The notes under the pieces were generated by a model that was not told the origin of the DNA, ran no database searches, and saw only the letters and a list, made by a program, of their open reading frames with translations. A stretch of 64,000 nucleotides of DNA, taken from positions 3,263,001 to 3,327,000 of the forward strand of contig NZ_CP071501.1 of assembly GCF_017354985.1 (NCBI RefSeq), read 5' to 3'. How positions within the stretch are numbered: the stretch's first letter is position 1; each line of letters starts with the position of its first letter. The position numbers and the translations under genes are program-made. This DNA comes from Shewanella cyperi. Lineage in GTDB: Bacteria > Pseudomonadota > Gammaproteobacteria > Enterobacterales > Shewanellaceae. Below are positions 1 through 8,400 of this stretch, piece by piece.

Positions 1-1064
1 AGCAGGGTGTCCAGTTGCCCCTCCATACCGGCAAAGCTGGTTATACTGCTGTGCTCCAGGGTGAGAAAGCTGACCGAACTTTTGCCAAGGCCTGCGAGAC
101 TGGCAATGGTGCCACCACTGAGACTCAAGGTATGCAGATTGGGAAAAGACGCCAGATCGGCAAAACTGCCGACGCTTTGCCCCTTAAGTTTACAGCTGAG
201 CATATCCAGCTCCAGGGTATCCTTGATGCCCATCAAACTGGCCATTTGGCTGACACAGTCGGCCATAACGGGATCGACAAAGCGGACATCGCTGATGGCC
301 ATGCTCTGGCTGATGTCCGCTGCCTGCTGCCAGTCACCGCTTTCATCCACAACACTTGAATCGTCTTCTGCCGGCTCATCATCGATGACGGCGGGTTCGT
401 CTTGCGACAGTGGCAGCATGTCAACATTTTCGGACTGGGACGGCTCAGGCAATGAGGTTCCGGAAAGCGACTCGACCAAGGCCCTGGCCACTGAGTCCCC
501 CTTGGTGCCACTGAGCCCGTCAACCAAGTGCGGCGCCCCATCCTGAATAACACACAACCTGAAGCTTGAGGCCAGCTCCAGCAAGCTCACGGCCTTGCTC
601 TGGCCCAGGTTCATGTCCATCAGGGCGGCAAAGGCCGCCTCATTGCTGTTAAGATTGGCGTAGCCTTCGAGCCGTCCCAGATACTCATCCAGCTCGGCGA
701 TATTGGTTTCAAGGGTTTGGGCCTGAGTCACTGTTTTACAGTGGCTGCCGGATGGCATTTGCTGCTGCAAATGCTGCAAATGCTCCAGGAATTGGCTGGC
801 CAGCGCCCGCTGACTTTTGGCCTCACGACCAAAGCGTCCTGGCCAGCCTTCCTTCAGCAACGCCAGTGCATCACCGTCGAGCCGGGTTAAGCCGTCACGA
901 AAGCCGGGATCTTCCCAGGCGCGCCTTTGTTGCCGGCTCGCCTCAATCAGCGGCCCGGTTTGGCGATCGAACTCAGTTAACAGCGCCTGCGGATCGGCAG
1001 CGGCCTGCACCATGGCAGCCATGGTCAGGCCTGTGGACAGTATCAAAACAGCCATCTTATGCAT
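1..1064 (-). CDS. Exported leucine-rich-repeat protein, 3' end cut by window edge
   Basis: The frame is open from an ATG at 1064 to the left edge, about 354 codons, with no stop in the part present. The N-terminus (MHKMAVLILSTGLTMAAMVQA) reads as a signal peptide. The middle has acidic, serine-rich stretches. From about residue 290 there are LRR-like units spaced by about 20-22 residues (PNLHTLSLSGGTIASLAGL, then SFLTLEHSSITSFAGM). LRRs of this kind usually serve protein binding. The start follows the signal peptide; a second Met lies at 1055. The true C-terminus and any domain beyond the LRRs are outside the window. Function is unknown. Confidence 0.75.
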   Translation of the reverse strand, partial: MHKMAVLILSTGLTMAAMVQAAADPQALLTEFDRQTGPLIEASRQQRRAWEDPGFRDGLTRLDGDALALLKEGWPGRFGREAKSQRALASQFLEHLQHLQQQMPSGSHCKTVTQAQTLETNIAELDEYLGRLEGYANLNSNEAAFAALMDMNLGQSKAVSLLELASSFRLCVIQDGAPHLVDGLSGTKGDSVARALVESLSGTSLPEPSQSENVDMLPLSQDEPAVIDDEPAEDDSSVVDESGDWQQAADISQSMAISDVRFVDPVMADCVSQMASLMGIKDTLELDMLSCKLKGQSVGSFADLASFPNLHTLSLSGGTIASLAGLGKSSVSFLTLEHSSITSFAGMEGQLDTL

Positions 1065-1162
1065 TTGTCTATCGACTCCCAATCCCATACTCTGCTCTCA
1101 ATTTGTCCTCAATCGGCTCCCAATCCGACTCGTTCGCCAGGTGGTGAATGTACTTGCAAGAC

Positions 1163-1195
1163 GCCTGTGGTCAAGCAACCACGCTGACCACAGGC
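1163..1195. repeat. 11-bp perfect stem-loop downstream of the lipoprotein gene
   Basis: GCCTGTGGTCA (1163-1173) pairs perfectly with TGACCACAGGC (1185-1195) around an 11-nt loop. It lies 6 nt past the stop of the minus-strand lipoprotein gene. No T-run follows on either strand, so it is either an inefficient terminator or an mRNA 3'-end stabiliser. Confidence 0.6.
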
Positions 1196-1201
1196 AGACC
1201 T

Positions 1202-2926
1202 TTACAGGTTTTTAAGGTGCTGATAAATAACCGGGCTGAAACTTTCCTCATAGGTCAGCCACAGCCAGTTTATCTCGCGGGTATCGAAGGGTTTGAAGAT
1301 ATCCACTTCCATCAGCTTGTCACCACTGATCAGATAATCCTCCCCCAGATCCATTTCAGCCATACCTGGCATACTGCTGGCAATGGTATCTATATGCACC
1401 AGAGGCTCGCCACTGGGACTGGTGGTCAGATGCCATTGGTAAGTCTCGGCGACACCCTCATCAATGATAAAGGTGTCGTCCGATACCAGCTTGAAATGAC
1501 CCTCATCAACGACGTAGGGCCACAGGGTAGACAAGAGATCCATGGAGGTAAGTGACTCTGCATTCATGGCCGGCATGGGGTAAACCGAGGCGGCATCAAA
1601 GCGACACATCACCTCCTGCTCCATGCGGTAATTGACACGGTAAATGGTGTCGGGCCAGGTCAGCTCGGTCAATTTGTACTCCTTGGGCAAGGAGGCTATC
1701 AGAGTCTGCCACTGGGGATCACTTGAGCTGAACTTATCGACCGTGGCCGTCACAGGCACGAAGGTCCAGTCGTACACCCGGGTGAGTGTGTTGTCGACAA
1801 TAGTGGGTTGCGGCGCTTCATAGCCCCCGGAAGCACTGTTACCAACCCAGCGGGACAGCTTGGCATTCCAGCATGACATAGGGTCGTCTTTACCCGCATC
1901 CCATTCCTCAGTCATCAACTTGCCGCCCATCAAGTTGACAAACAAACTTTGATGGACATCCCCATGCCTGAGTTCGGCCATGCTGACATCCCCGTGGGTG
2001 TACAGGCTGAACAAATGACTTTCGTCATCATCTTCATTTTCGGTCTTTTTCAATATGTCCCAGTCGGCATCCGACATCAGCCTGGCATCTATGGGGGACG
2101 TGATATAGCCCAAATTCATCAGGGTATCGCTCACCCTGTATCTGAGATTAAGCGGATCCGTATCCAGCCAGGCCTGTACCGACAAACCACTGGCGGCCGC
2201 CAGATCCAGCGCCAGCGGTTTCAGCGCCAGCAGGGTTTCCTCCGCTGCCAGCACCTGGCTCAACTGACCGGCAATCAAGCCTTCGATATGTTTGCCTATG
2301 GCCATGATCTCGATTAAGGCCTCGGTGGCAGACTCGGCGGCACCCAGGTGATAGGGCGCATCCTCGCCGGTGCCGTACAGGGACATAATTATAACCTTGA
2401 GCCTGGCCTCAAGCTGTTGCAACTCGGCGGTACTGGCGCCCGTTTGCTGCAACGTATACAGGCGGCGAAATTCAAGGTCGGTCAAGACATTGAGCTCTCC
2501 CCCGTGGCCCTTGCGGGCAAAGATTTTATCCTCCGCCAAGCCACTTGCCTGCGCGGCACTGACTCCAGGCAGCTCAGCCACCCTCAGGGGACTTGGTACC
2601 TTGGCCGCGGCAACCACGGGCAATTGTGCTATCAGGCTGTATTCGGGGTCAGCCACTTCACTTTGCCATTCGAGTTGGTAATGGCCGTCGCTGTCGCTGG
2701 TTGCCGAAGGCTCATCGGCATCACAGTCCTGGTTGGCGTTGAGATCGGCACAAATCAGCGCACCCACCAAGGCACCCTGTACATTGGCACTGCCGCTGAT
2801 CTTATGGCTGTATTCGGTTGGTGCGGGCGGTTCCACCGGCGTTGGCGTTTCGACTTTGTCCGAGCCACCACAGCCCCACAACAGGCCGCTGGTGATGGCT
2901 AATCCGAGATAATGGCGTTTCAGCAT
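1202..2926 (-). CDS. Lipoprotein of unknown function, 574 aa
   Basis: An ATG at 2926 sits 6 nt after an AAAGGA ribosome site. An in-frame TTG at 2941 would put that site inside the gene, so the ATG is preferred. The N-terminus MLKRHYLGLAITSGLLWGC is a lipoprotein signal with the lipobox Cys at about residue 19. A short proline-rich linker follows. Residues 45-90 (ISGSANVQGALVGALICADL, then a D/N-rich stretch ending DSDGHYQLEW) resemble the carboxypeptidase-regulatory-like or SdrD-B-like modules common at the start of Shewanella and Vibrio surface lipoproteins. The remaining 450 residues match nothing I recognise. It probably sits in the outer membrane. Confidence 0.8.
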   Translation of the reverse strand: MLKRHYLGLAITSGLLWGCGGSDKVETPTPVEPPAPTEYSHKISGSANVQGALVGALICADLNANQDCDADEPSATSDSDGHYQLEWQSEVADPEYSLIAQLPVVAAAKVPSPLRVAELPGVSAAQASGLAEDKIFARKGHGGELNVLTDLEFRRLYTLQQTGASTAELQQLEARLKVIIMSLYGTGEDAPYHLGAAESATEALIEIMAIGKHIEGLIAGQLSQVLAAEETLLALKPLALDLAAASGLSVQAWLDTDPLNLRYRVSDTLMNLGYITSPIDARLMSDADWDILKKTENEDDDESHLFSLYTHGDVSMAELRHGDVHQSLFVNLMGGKLMTEEWDAGKDDPMSCWNAKLSRWVGNSASGGYEAPQPTIVDNTLTRVYDWTFVPVTATVDKFSSSDPQWQTLIASLPKEYKLTELTWPDTIYRVNYRMEQEVMCRFDAASVYPMPAMNAESLTSMDLLSTLWPYVVDEGHFKLVSDDTFIIDEGVAETYQWHLTTSPSGEPLVHIDTIASSMPGMAEMDLGEDYLISGDKLMEVDIFKPFDTREINWLWLTYEESFSPVIYQHLKNL

Positions 2927-2965
2927 GAGAGTTCCTTTCAATTCTGAGGTAAACGGAAACAGACA

Positions 2966-2984
2966 GGGGCAACCTGGTTGCCCC
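2966..2984 (-). terminator. Stem-loop after the small lipoprotein gene
   Basis: GGGGCAACC and GGTTGCCCC form a near-perfect stem, realistically 7 bp with a 5-nt loop, 24 nt past the stop of the minus-strand gene that ends at 3008. No strong T-run follows, so termination strength is uncertain. Confidence 0.5.
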
Positions 2985-3007
2985 CGTGAATTAAGCTTGC
3001 TGTGAAA

Positions 3008-3409
3008 TTAGAAATAGAGGTTTTCGACCGATTTGCCGTTAACCAGCAGTTCGCATTTATCCGCCGTGCTGTTTTTGGACGATTGAATAATGCCGGCGAT
3101 GGCGCCGAATGCACCACCCTGCTGACCTAAAATGGAGCCGAAATAGCAGTTGCCTTTAATGGCAAAATCCTTGTATTTGGCATTCAAATTCTGGGTTGGT
3201 GTGTAGGGAGGAAAGCTGCCCTGCATTATGGGATCGCCATTCACAGTCAAAATCAGGATATTTTTACGCTCGCTGTAACTGCCGCTGAATTTCAGGGTTT
3301 GGCCGTCGACTTCAACCACTTTTTCCTGGGGGATCCTGGGTGCTTCGGTAGATGCGCAGCCGCCAAGCAGCGTGATGGCAGATGCCAGTGCGAGATAGCT
3401 CAATTTCAT
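3008..3409 (-). CDS. Small lipoprotein of unknown function, 133 aa
   Basis: The N-terminus MKLSYLALASAITLLGGC is a clear lipoprotein signal (lipobox LGGC, Cys18). The mature part is about 115 residues. It has a predicted beta-rich stretch, a Gly/Ala-rich segment (GSILGQQGGAFGAIAGII) and two further cysteines (in KGNCYFGS and DKCELLV) that could form a disulfide in the periplasm. I recognise no family. It stands alone, with a stem-loop behind it and a long empty region in front. Confidence 0.75.
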   Translation of the reverse strand: MKLSYLALASAITLLGGCASTEAPRIPQEKVVEVDGQTLKFSGSYSERKNILILTVNGDPIMQGSFPPYTPTQNLNAKYKDFAIKGNCYFGSILGQQGGAFGAIAGIIQSSKNSTADKCELLVNGKSVENLYF

Positions 3410-3830
3410 TTGGAAAAATCCTTTTTATTACCGTATGGAAGATTTAAATAATCCGTTATTTTTGGCCGTTGCATCTTAAAGACAAGGAATTGGCTTTTGA
3501 AGTCATGCCACACAAAATCAGTCTTATAGAATACAAAAAACCGCCTTTTTTACTATATGACATGACCTGTTCAGCATCAGATTACCCATGGAATTTAACA
3601 TTGGCATGGAAAGGCATAAAAATCTTCATCACAGCAGTGGCGCTGAAAATCGGCGAAATCTAAGGCCAAAGTGCCTCACCAGTCTTAGGCCACACCTTGA
3701 TGTCCGTAAACATGTGCGAGAAGCGCAAGTAGGTAAAAACCAATAATTCGTCCGTGTGTTTACTGATTTTGTAACTCATGGAATTTCAAATCCGAATAAA
3801 TTAGCCACCCAATATTCAGCGATTTAACTG
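3410..3830. other. Intergenic region, no gene seen
   Basis: These 421 AT-rich bases hold no convincing gene. A 64-codon plus-strand frame at 3469-3663 has no ribosome site and an implausible composition. The part next to 3409 must carry the promoter of the lipoprotein gene, but I could not pick a clear -35/-10 pair. Confidence 0.5.
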
Positions 3831-4256
3831 TTAACCATCAGGCATTATGCGCCACGCGTTGTCCTTAATACGCTTAAAGGTACAACCTGAATTGCCATGG
3901 CCCTTACCGGATTTATATTCATAAAGAATGCTGATACCGGCTTTGTCCGGATTGGCCAGCTTAGCTATGGAAATACTGGTTTGTCGGTAATCAGACTTAT
4001 CCACCTCATGCCTATATTTAGCAACCAAATCCTGTAACGCATTGGTCAAGCCAGGATGATTAAAATAGGCCGGATCGGTGAAAGACTTAATGGCCTCCAT
4101 GTCCTTCTTATCCAGTGCAGAGCGGAACATCTGACATTGCTCCAAAAACACAGGGTCCTGGTTATCCTTGGCATAAAAGCCGAAGTGCTCGCTCCCGGCA
4201 TGGGCTGAGAAGGAAAAGATAAGCATCATAACTGGAACAGAGGAAAAGCGCGGCAT
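3831..4256 (-). CDS. Small exported protein, member 1 of a local paralogous family
   Basis: The start is the ATG at 4256, 5 nt after AAGGA; an upstream ATG at 4262 is too close to that site. MPRFSSVPVMMLIFSFSAHA is a signal peptide. The mature protein follows the pattern shared with three neighbours: an early Cys in an alpha-helical segment (EQCQMFRSALDKKDMEAIKSF) and a terminal block (GCTFKRIKDNAWRI) with Cys, aromatic, basic residues, Asp and Trp. The two conserved cysteines could form a disulfide. The helix-then-beta order suggests an NTF2-like fold, which is only inference. Function is unknown. Confidence 0.75.
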   Translation of the reverse strand: MPRFSSVPVMMLIFSFSAHAGSEHFGFYAKDNQDPVFLEQCQMFRSALDKKDMEAIKSFTDPAYFNHPGLTNALQDLVAKYRHEVDKSDYRQTSISIAKLANPDKAGISILYEYKSGKGHGNSGCTFKRIKDNAWRIMPDG

Positions 4257-4418
4257 ACACATCCTTATGCTTTAAAGCGCTATGGACATCAATGTCATAG
4301 CGGAATTTTGTCCCGCTATTTTTCCCTTAAGCAGCCGTCATCACAATAGCACCTAAGTATTAACCCAAATGCCGCATCAGACCTTTATACGTTTATACGC
4401 TTATGCGCGTGCCTAAGG

Positions 4419-5108
4419 TCAATGCCAGTGGGCAGCAATCATGACCAGGTTGAATACCAAGGTGGTGGCCGCCAGCGCGATAATAAAGACAACCAATCGC
4501 TCTCTGGGGGCCGGCTGTTCGATAAGCTCCACGGGATAATCAAAAAATATCGCCAGATAGAGCAGGCTTCTATGGGGGTAGGCCATACCGGAAAGCCGAT
4601 AATGCTTGCCGTTGTGCAAGTGAGCGGTTACACCATGGACCCGCTTGCGTTTCCGCCTTTCACTGAAATAACTGACCCAATGGAAAGTGATTTTTTCAAT
4701 CTCAGCCCTGGGTATAGTGCTGTTGCCGCCGCAGATATGCTGGGGCAACCTGATACAGTGACGGTTGAAAATGACTTGTGTATTGGCGTCGAGATCCGCC
4801 TTGTTGATGGACAACTGGCGCCACACCCAGCGTTTGCGCCAGCTCAAATACCCCAGCAACCAAATCAGAGTTATACCCCCGGCCGCAATCAATGCGGCAA
4901 CAGAACCGACACGGCTCAGTACAAGGCCCAGCAGGAGCACGGGAATGGCAGAGGACAATAACAACAGCTCCTGCCTGAGTGGCAGTGCCGTAAACCCAAG
5001 TGCAACCGGCAACCTGAATTCATCTTCCTGACGGATCCTGAAATACTTGCTTTTAAAGCTGATATCAAACCATTTGAGGTCATTGAGCATGTACTTCAAT
5101 GAGTGCAT
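4419..5108 (-). CDS. Membrane protein of unknown function, 229 aa
   Basis: Two adjacent hydrophobic segments (about residues 48-85) are followed by a cytosolic domain of about 110 residues and a final hydrophobic helix (about 203-222). The soluble part (IPRAEIEKITFHWVSYF, then VTAHLHNGKHYRLSG) looks like the bacterial PH-like domains in which strands follow a membrane hairpin, but I cannot confirm this. It lies between two members of the small exported family, on the same strand. The layout resembles that of the 6530-7785 membrane genes, so the two sets may be related. Confidence 0.7.
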   Translation of the reverse strand: MHSLKYMLNDLKWFDISFKSKYFRIRQEDEFRLPVALGFTALPLRQELLLLSSAIPVLLLGLVLSRVGSVAALIAAGGITLIWLLGYLSWRKRWVWRQLSINKADLDANTQVIFNRHCIRLPQHICGGNSTIPRAEIEKITFHWVSYFSERRKRKRVHGVTAHLHNGKHYRLSGMAYPHRSLLYLAIFFDYPVELIEQPAPRERLVVFIIALAATTLVFNLVMIAAHWH

Positions 5109-5195
5109 CCCTGCTGTTCCTTCTTCTTGTGTAACTGATATAGCCAGCCGTGAACCGGCATTTCATGGTGTGGTAACCTGAGATAATTAATGGAA

Positions 5196-5213
5196 AAGGG
5201 GCTGGCGCCCCTT
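5196..5213 (-). terminator. Weak terminator-like hairpin
   Basis: AAGGGGC and GCCCCTT form a 7-bp stem with a 4-nt loop, 52 nt past the stop of the minus-strand gene at 5266. Only two T residues follow directly, so efficiency is doubtful. Confidence 0.45.
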
Positions 5214-5237
5214 GTTCATTTACCGATACCCCACCCA

Positions 5238-5265
5238 GACTCAGATATCCTGGGATATCAGAGTC
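5238..5265. repeat. 28-bp interrupted palindrome abutting a stop codon
   Basis: GACTC-A-GATATCC pairs with GGATATC-A-GAGTC around TG, with one A/A mismatch. It touches the current stop codon at 5266-5268 and covers the stop (5258-5260) that the neighbouring gene would use if its frameshift were repaired. It may be a transcript 3'-end structure or a protein-binding site. Confidence 0.55.
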
Positions 5266-5700
5266 TCAGCTCTCTGAAGTACCAGTTATCACCAATCCGT
5301 AAGAACTTGCAACTGGTTGAGTGACCACCGCCTCGCTCGTTATATATTTGAAATAACAATTTTTTCCTTCCACGGCGCCAAGACGTTCCTTTTCAATCTT
5401 GGCCGGTTCCACTGGAGTTATTCCGCTAATAATTGTGTTAGTCGGCTTTCCCTGATAGGTACCCATGTACTCTTGATGTCTTGCGGCCAACTCATTTTTC
5501 AACACCTTCTCACCAAAAATGCCCAACCAAGGTTCAGGAAAGGCCGCCACATAGGCATCAAAATCTTCATCCCTATATACGTCCAACATTCCCATACAAC
5601 GTTGTACCAAAGGCTCTTGGCTGAAGTCCTGTGCCGGGGCTGAGGCATTGGCGAAGCCAGACGTGACCAATAAAAACAGCGTCAAGAATGGGCATTTCAT
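5266..5700 (-). CDS. Small exported protein, family member 2, apparently frameshifted near its 3' end
   Basis: The start at 5700 gives the signal peptide MKCPFLTLFLLVTSGFANA. The first part matches the family (VQRCMGMLDVYRDEDFDAYV). The C-terminus as read (ITSEAVVTQPVASSYG) has no family block. From about 5338, however, the alternative frame reads ERGGGHSTSCKFLRIGDNW followed by YFRELRL and a stop at 5258-5260. That is the conserved Cys-x-Phe...Asp-x-Trp-aromatic ending of the other three members. Losing one base near 5339-5340 explains it. This is either a real decayed gene or a sequencing indel; repaired, it would span 5258-5700. Confidence 0.7.
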   Translation of the reverse strand: MKCPFLTLFLLVTSGFANASAPAQDFSQEPLVQRCMGMLDVYRDEDFDAYVAAFPEPWLGIFGEKVLKNELAARHQEYMGTYQGKPTNTIISGITPVEPAKIEKERLGAVEGKNCYFKYITSEAVVTQPVASSYGLVITGTSES

Positions 5701-5737
5701 GTTGAAAAGTCCTTTTAAGTTGCCATTTCAATTAAAA

Positions 5738-5761
5738 AAGGAAAGCCGGTCGGCTTTCCTT
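5738..5761 (-). terminator. Rho-independent terminator after family member 3
   Basis: AAGGAAAGCC and GGCTTTCCTT form a perfect 10-bp stem around a 4-nt loop. On the minus strand a TTTT run follows directly, 62 nt past the stop at 5823. This is a strong terminator that separates the genes at 5823 and 5700. Confidence 0.8.
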
Positions 5762-5822
5762 CGAGTCTGCACTGGCGCAATAGCTTCGTGCTACACAATA
5801 GGCCAAAGCTCATGCTTCTGTC

Positions 5823-6260
5823 TCACAGGCTTGCCATGTACCAATTACCGGAGTCCTTTTCCTGCACAAAATAACAAGCCGGCTTAAAGGTGGGGCCATC
5901 TTCAATCTCGATCTTGGGCTTCACCAGCACTTTCTTGACTATCTCAAAAGGTAGTCCCCGATCACTTTCGGTGATGGCTTCCTCCTGGGAGCTTAATATC
6001 TCCACGGAAGAAAACTTTTTTGCTCTATAATTTGCGCGGTTCTTCATGCTTTTGCCCAAATATTTTTTGAACAAATTGAATGCCTTTTCGTTTTCTTTCA
6101 TCGCTGGATGATAATAGGCCAGTACAGCCTCCAAATCTCCTGCAATCATGTCCTTTTGCAGTGCGAGGCATTTTTGGTTGAGCGCTTCATAGCTTTCGGC
6201 CTGCACCGAACAAACAGGCAAAAGAGCAATGGCCCCCAATATGAGTACATTTTTCAGCAT
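5823..6260 (-). CDS. Small exported protein, family member 3
   Basis: The ATG at 6260 is preceded by GGAGG and gives the signal peptide MLKNVLILGAIALLPVCSVQA; an upstream in-frame start at 6302 would bury it. The mature protein has the family's early Cys segment (NQKCLALQKDMIAGDLEAVL) and ends CYFVQEKDSGNWYMASL, the shared Cys-x-Phe...Trp-aromatic block. The middle is Lys-rich and varies between members. A strong terminator follows and a 269-bp gap precedes it, so it is probably its own transcription unit. Function is unknown. Confidence 0.78.
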   Translation of the reverse strand: MLKNVLILGAIALLPVCSVQAESYEALNQKCLALQKDMIAGDLEAVLAYYHPAMKENEKAFNLFKKYLGKSMKNRANYRAKKFSSVEILSSQEEAITESDRGLPFEIVKKVLVKPKIEIEDGPTFKPACYFVQEKDSGNWYMASL

Positions 6261-6529
6261 AAATTTTTCCTCCACCCATGAATGCTTTACTGCAACTGAC
6301 ATAAATTTTCCTGCAGGCTCAATGTGCCAGTTCCACTATGGCAGATAATTATATCCCGGCTGTCAGGGACAAAATATTATCCTTTCGGGTGTATTTGAGT
6401 GGCAGGAGAGTAATAGACATAAAGGGGCAATGGGATGTCAACCAAGGGTAAATAACTTCCGGCAGTGAATCAGGGGATTATTTTCTTCTTACCTCAGGGT
6501 CATTACAAACAAACCTACTAATCTATCTG

Positions 6530-6991
6530 TTAACTGAGCAGAGGAACTTGGCAAAATGTTGCCAATTGCTTACCCAACTCCTGCATTTGGGGCAAATTGC
6601 CATAGTCGAACTTCAAGGGGGTCACTTGAGTAGCCATCACTATCAATAAATCATAGCCATGGGGCTGGCCGAGACGTCGCTGAATTTGAAATGCTGCTAT
6701 GTGATTGATTGGAATGACTTGCTGGGTTAGCAGATAGAGCGAGCTTAGCTTAGTGGTAATAAGTTGGCGTTCCAGGTCAAACAGGACCCGGCGCTGAGCA
6801 AATAGAAAATGCCAACTGAGCAGCGCGGCAAATGACCAGTACAGGATTTCAGTATATGGCCAATGATCGAAACCCAGAGTCATAAGCAAAGTGAAAAATG
6901 CGACCAGGCCAGAGCAAATCCAGCGTCCGATGATCGCCGAGCGGGATTTGGCCATGACGGCTTTTGTCGGGGTAAGTTGTTTAAAGTACAT
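6530..6991 (-). CDS. Small membrane protein, 153 aa, paired with the upstream membrane gene
   Basis: The ATG at 6991 lies 2 nt after the stop of the preceding gene and 9 nt after GGAG; longer in-frame starts overlap that gene. Two hydrophobic helices (about residues 20-60) are followed by a C-terminal domain of about 85 residues (RRVLFDLERQLITTK, then GYDLLIVMATQVTPLKFDYG). Its strand-rich pattern resembles bacterial PH-like domains. It is almost certainly translated together with the gene at 6994-7785, suggesting that the two proteins form a complex. No family is recognised with confidence. Confidence 0.72.
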   Translation of the reverse strand: MYFKQLTPTKAVMAKSRSAIIGRWICSGLVAFFTLLMTLGFDHWPYTEILYWSFAALLSWHFLFAQRRVLFDLERQLITTKLSSLYLLTQQVIPINHIAAFQIQRRLGQPHGYDLLIVMATQVTPLKFDYGNLPQMQELGKQLATFCQVPLLS

Positions 6992-6993
6992 GA

Positions 6994-7785
6994 CTATAGA
7001 ACTCCAATAAACTTCATGACAAAGCCAAATGCCATAAGAAATGGCAGAGGGTAAAAAAAGCGTATCACCACTCCTGGTTGCCAAAGTGGTTCTATCTGTG
7101 TCGCAGGCAGGGTATGAGCAGTATTGTCAGTCTCTATCTGGTTAGCCGCAGCTTGCGCTCCTGGTCCATTGGCCGTGTCTATGCTGTTAAACTCTTGCGC
7201 GACTGGTTTATTCTGGCCATTGGGCGGGAGTGACGCTATGAGTGGTTCTGTCGATGATAAGGTGTTCAGCTCACGGATATTGGGAAAGTCAGTCACTTGT
7301 TCTTTGGCTGTAAGGTTAAAGGTTTGTGCAAAGAACATCATGACTTGCGTGGTGTCGGCCAGGCTGCCTATGGGGTAAACAATGTCATGTAACTTGAGTT
7401 CATACTGGTTTCTGTCATAGCTGTCGTGGCGCAGCAATAACTCGGTGGACTGCAGCTGTGCCTGGTACGTCTTTTTGAAGTGATAACCCAATAACTGTGA
7501 TTGTACAAAGCGTTGCCTGCTGGGGTTATCCAGCACTAAATATTGCCTGAGCGACCCGAGTATGAGCACTGCCGGCAGCAGCAGTGCCGACACAAACTGG
7601 TAAAAAGTTTGCTCACCGCCATCGAGGGTTATTGCCATGACAAGCGAGGCCGACAGTGGCAATAGTCCCAGTAATGCAAACCCTCGAAAAACATAATGGC
7701 TTTTGGTCGCAAGGCGTAACTGCTCAGGCAATCCCCTTGGATTGATAAACCTGTGGGCTTTTTTAGATAATTGCGAGTACTGCAC
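6994..7785 (-). CDS. Membrane protein, 263 aa, first gene of a two-gene unit
   Basis: Two hydrophobic helices at about residues 33-80 and a terminal one (about 240-262, PLPFLMAFGFVMKFIGVL) flank a cytosolic or periplasmic domain. That domain contains a PH-like stretch (NQYELKLHDIVYPIGSLADT) and then a Pro/Ser/Asn-rich low-complexity linker of about 60 residues. It precedes the 6530-6991 gene by 2 nt. Together with the membrane protein at 4419-5108, these genes alternate with the four small exported proteins. This hints that membrane partners and exported proteins work together, but nothing in the sequence proves it. Confidence 0.72.
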   Translation of the reverse strand: MQYSQLSKKAHRFINPRGLPEQLRLATKSHYVFRGFALLGLLPLSASLVMAITLDGGEQTFYQFVSALLLPAVLILGSLRQYLVLDNPSRQRFVQSQLLGYHFKKTYQAQLQSTELLLRHDSYDRNQYELKLHDIVYPIGSLADTTQVMMFFAQTFNLTAKEQVTDFPNIRELNTLSSTEPLIASLPPNGQNKPVAQEFNSIDTANGPGAQAAANQIETDNTAHTLPATQIEPLWQPGVVIRFFYPLPFLMAFGFVMKFIGVL

Positions 7786-7890
7786 TTGTTATCCTTAACA
7801 ACAGTTTTTCCAGGGTATTTTTCCTAATAAAGACCGGGAAACCCACGCTTGCCTGGGGTATCGAATATGCCAATGTGGGGGAATTGCCTG

Positions 7891-8310
7891 CTAGGGCAGT
7901 GAAGACAGGAACCAGCCATCGGCAGTTCTCATAAATTCACAACTGACATGGGAATTACGTCCTGGACTAACAATCAACAACTTTACTCTGGCTTCCTCAA
8001 GCTTGCCAAATCTGCCTTGTTTATCAGCACTTATGTCCTTATAGCTGATATTGGTAATATCAATGGACTTAATTTCCCCATTGCCAAATCTGCGCTCATG
8101 GGCTCGTGCCAGTATTTCTTGCAAACGTTTTTCCTGCCCTTTGGTGTGCTCCGGCGGCATCTGCGCCATAAAGGCGGCCAGGTCTTGGCTCTTGATAAAA
8201 TCGAGAGTACCCAGGCAGCGTTGGCTCAGCTCGGCATCCAAGCCTTGACTAGTCGCAGCTAAGCTGCTGGTTGAACAAAGGAGCAGTAACAGAGTGATAA
8301 TGCGAATCAT
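7891..8310 (-). CDS. Small exported protein, family member 4
   Basis: The ATG at 8310 follows AAGGATGACAT and begins a signal peptide (MIRIITLLLLLCSTSSLAA). The mature part keeps both family blocks: SQRCLGTLDFIKSQDLAAFM near the start and VSCEFMRTADGWFLSSLP at the end. It is the cleanest copy and the best template for repairing member 2. It lies just downstream of the large operon that ends at 8401, separated from it by a stem-loop. Function is unknown. Confidence 0.78.
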   Translation of the reverse strand: MIRIITLLLLLCSTSSLAATSQGLDAELSQRCLGTLDFIKSQDLAAFMAQMPPEHTKGQEKRLQEILARAHERRFGNGEIKSIDITNISYKDISADKQGRFGKLEEARVKLLIVSPGRNSHVSCEFMRTADGWFLSSLP

Positions 8311-8337
8311 ATGTCATCCTTGTATATATAGGTTTTA

Positions 8338-8374
8338 TAGAACCTGGGGTCACATCATATGCTCCCAGGTTCTA
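8338..8374 (-). terminator. Stem-loop at the end of the Tad operon
   Basis: TAGAACCTGGG (8338-8348) pairs perfectly over 11 bp with CCCAGGTTCTA (8364-8374) around a 15-nt loop, 27 nt past the final stop of the operon. The minus-strand tail is TAAAACC, so the T-run is poor. I take it as the operon's 3'-end structure. Confidence 0.6.
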
Positions 8375-8400
8375 CATCAAATACTATTGGTTAATTGGTG

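Noticed and set aside
3469..3663. A 64-codon plus-strand frame in the AT-rich gap
   Set aside because: There is no ribosome site, no recognisable feature and an unlikely composition; gaps this AT-rich leave such frames by chance.
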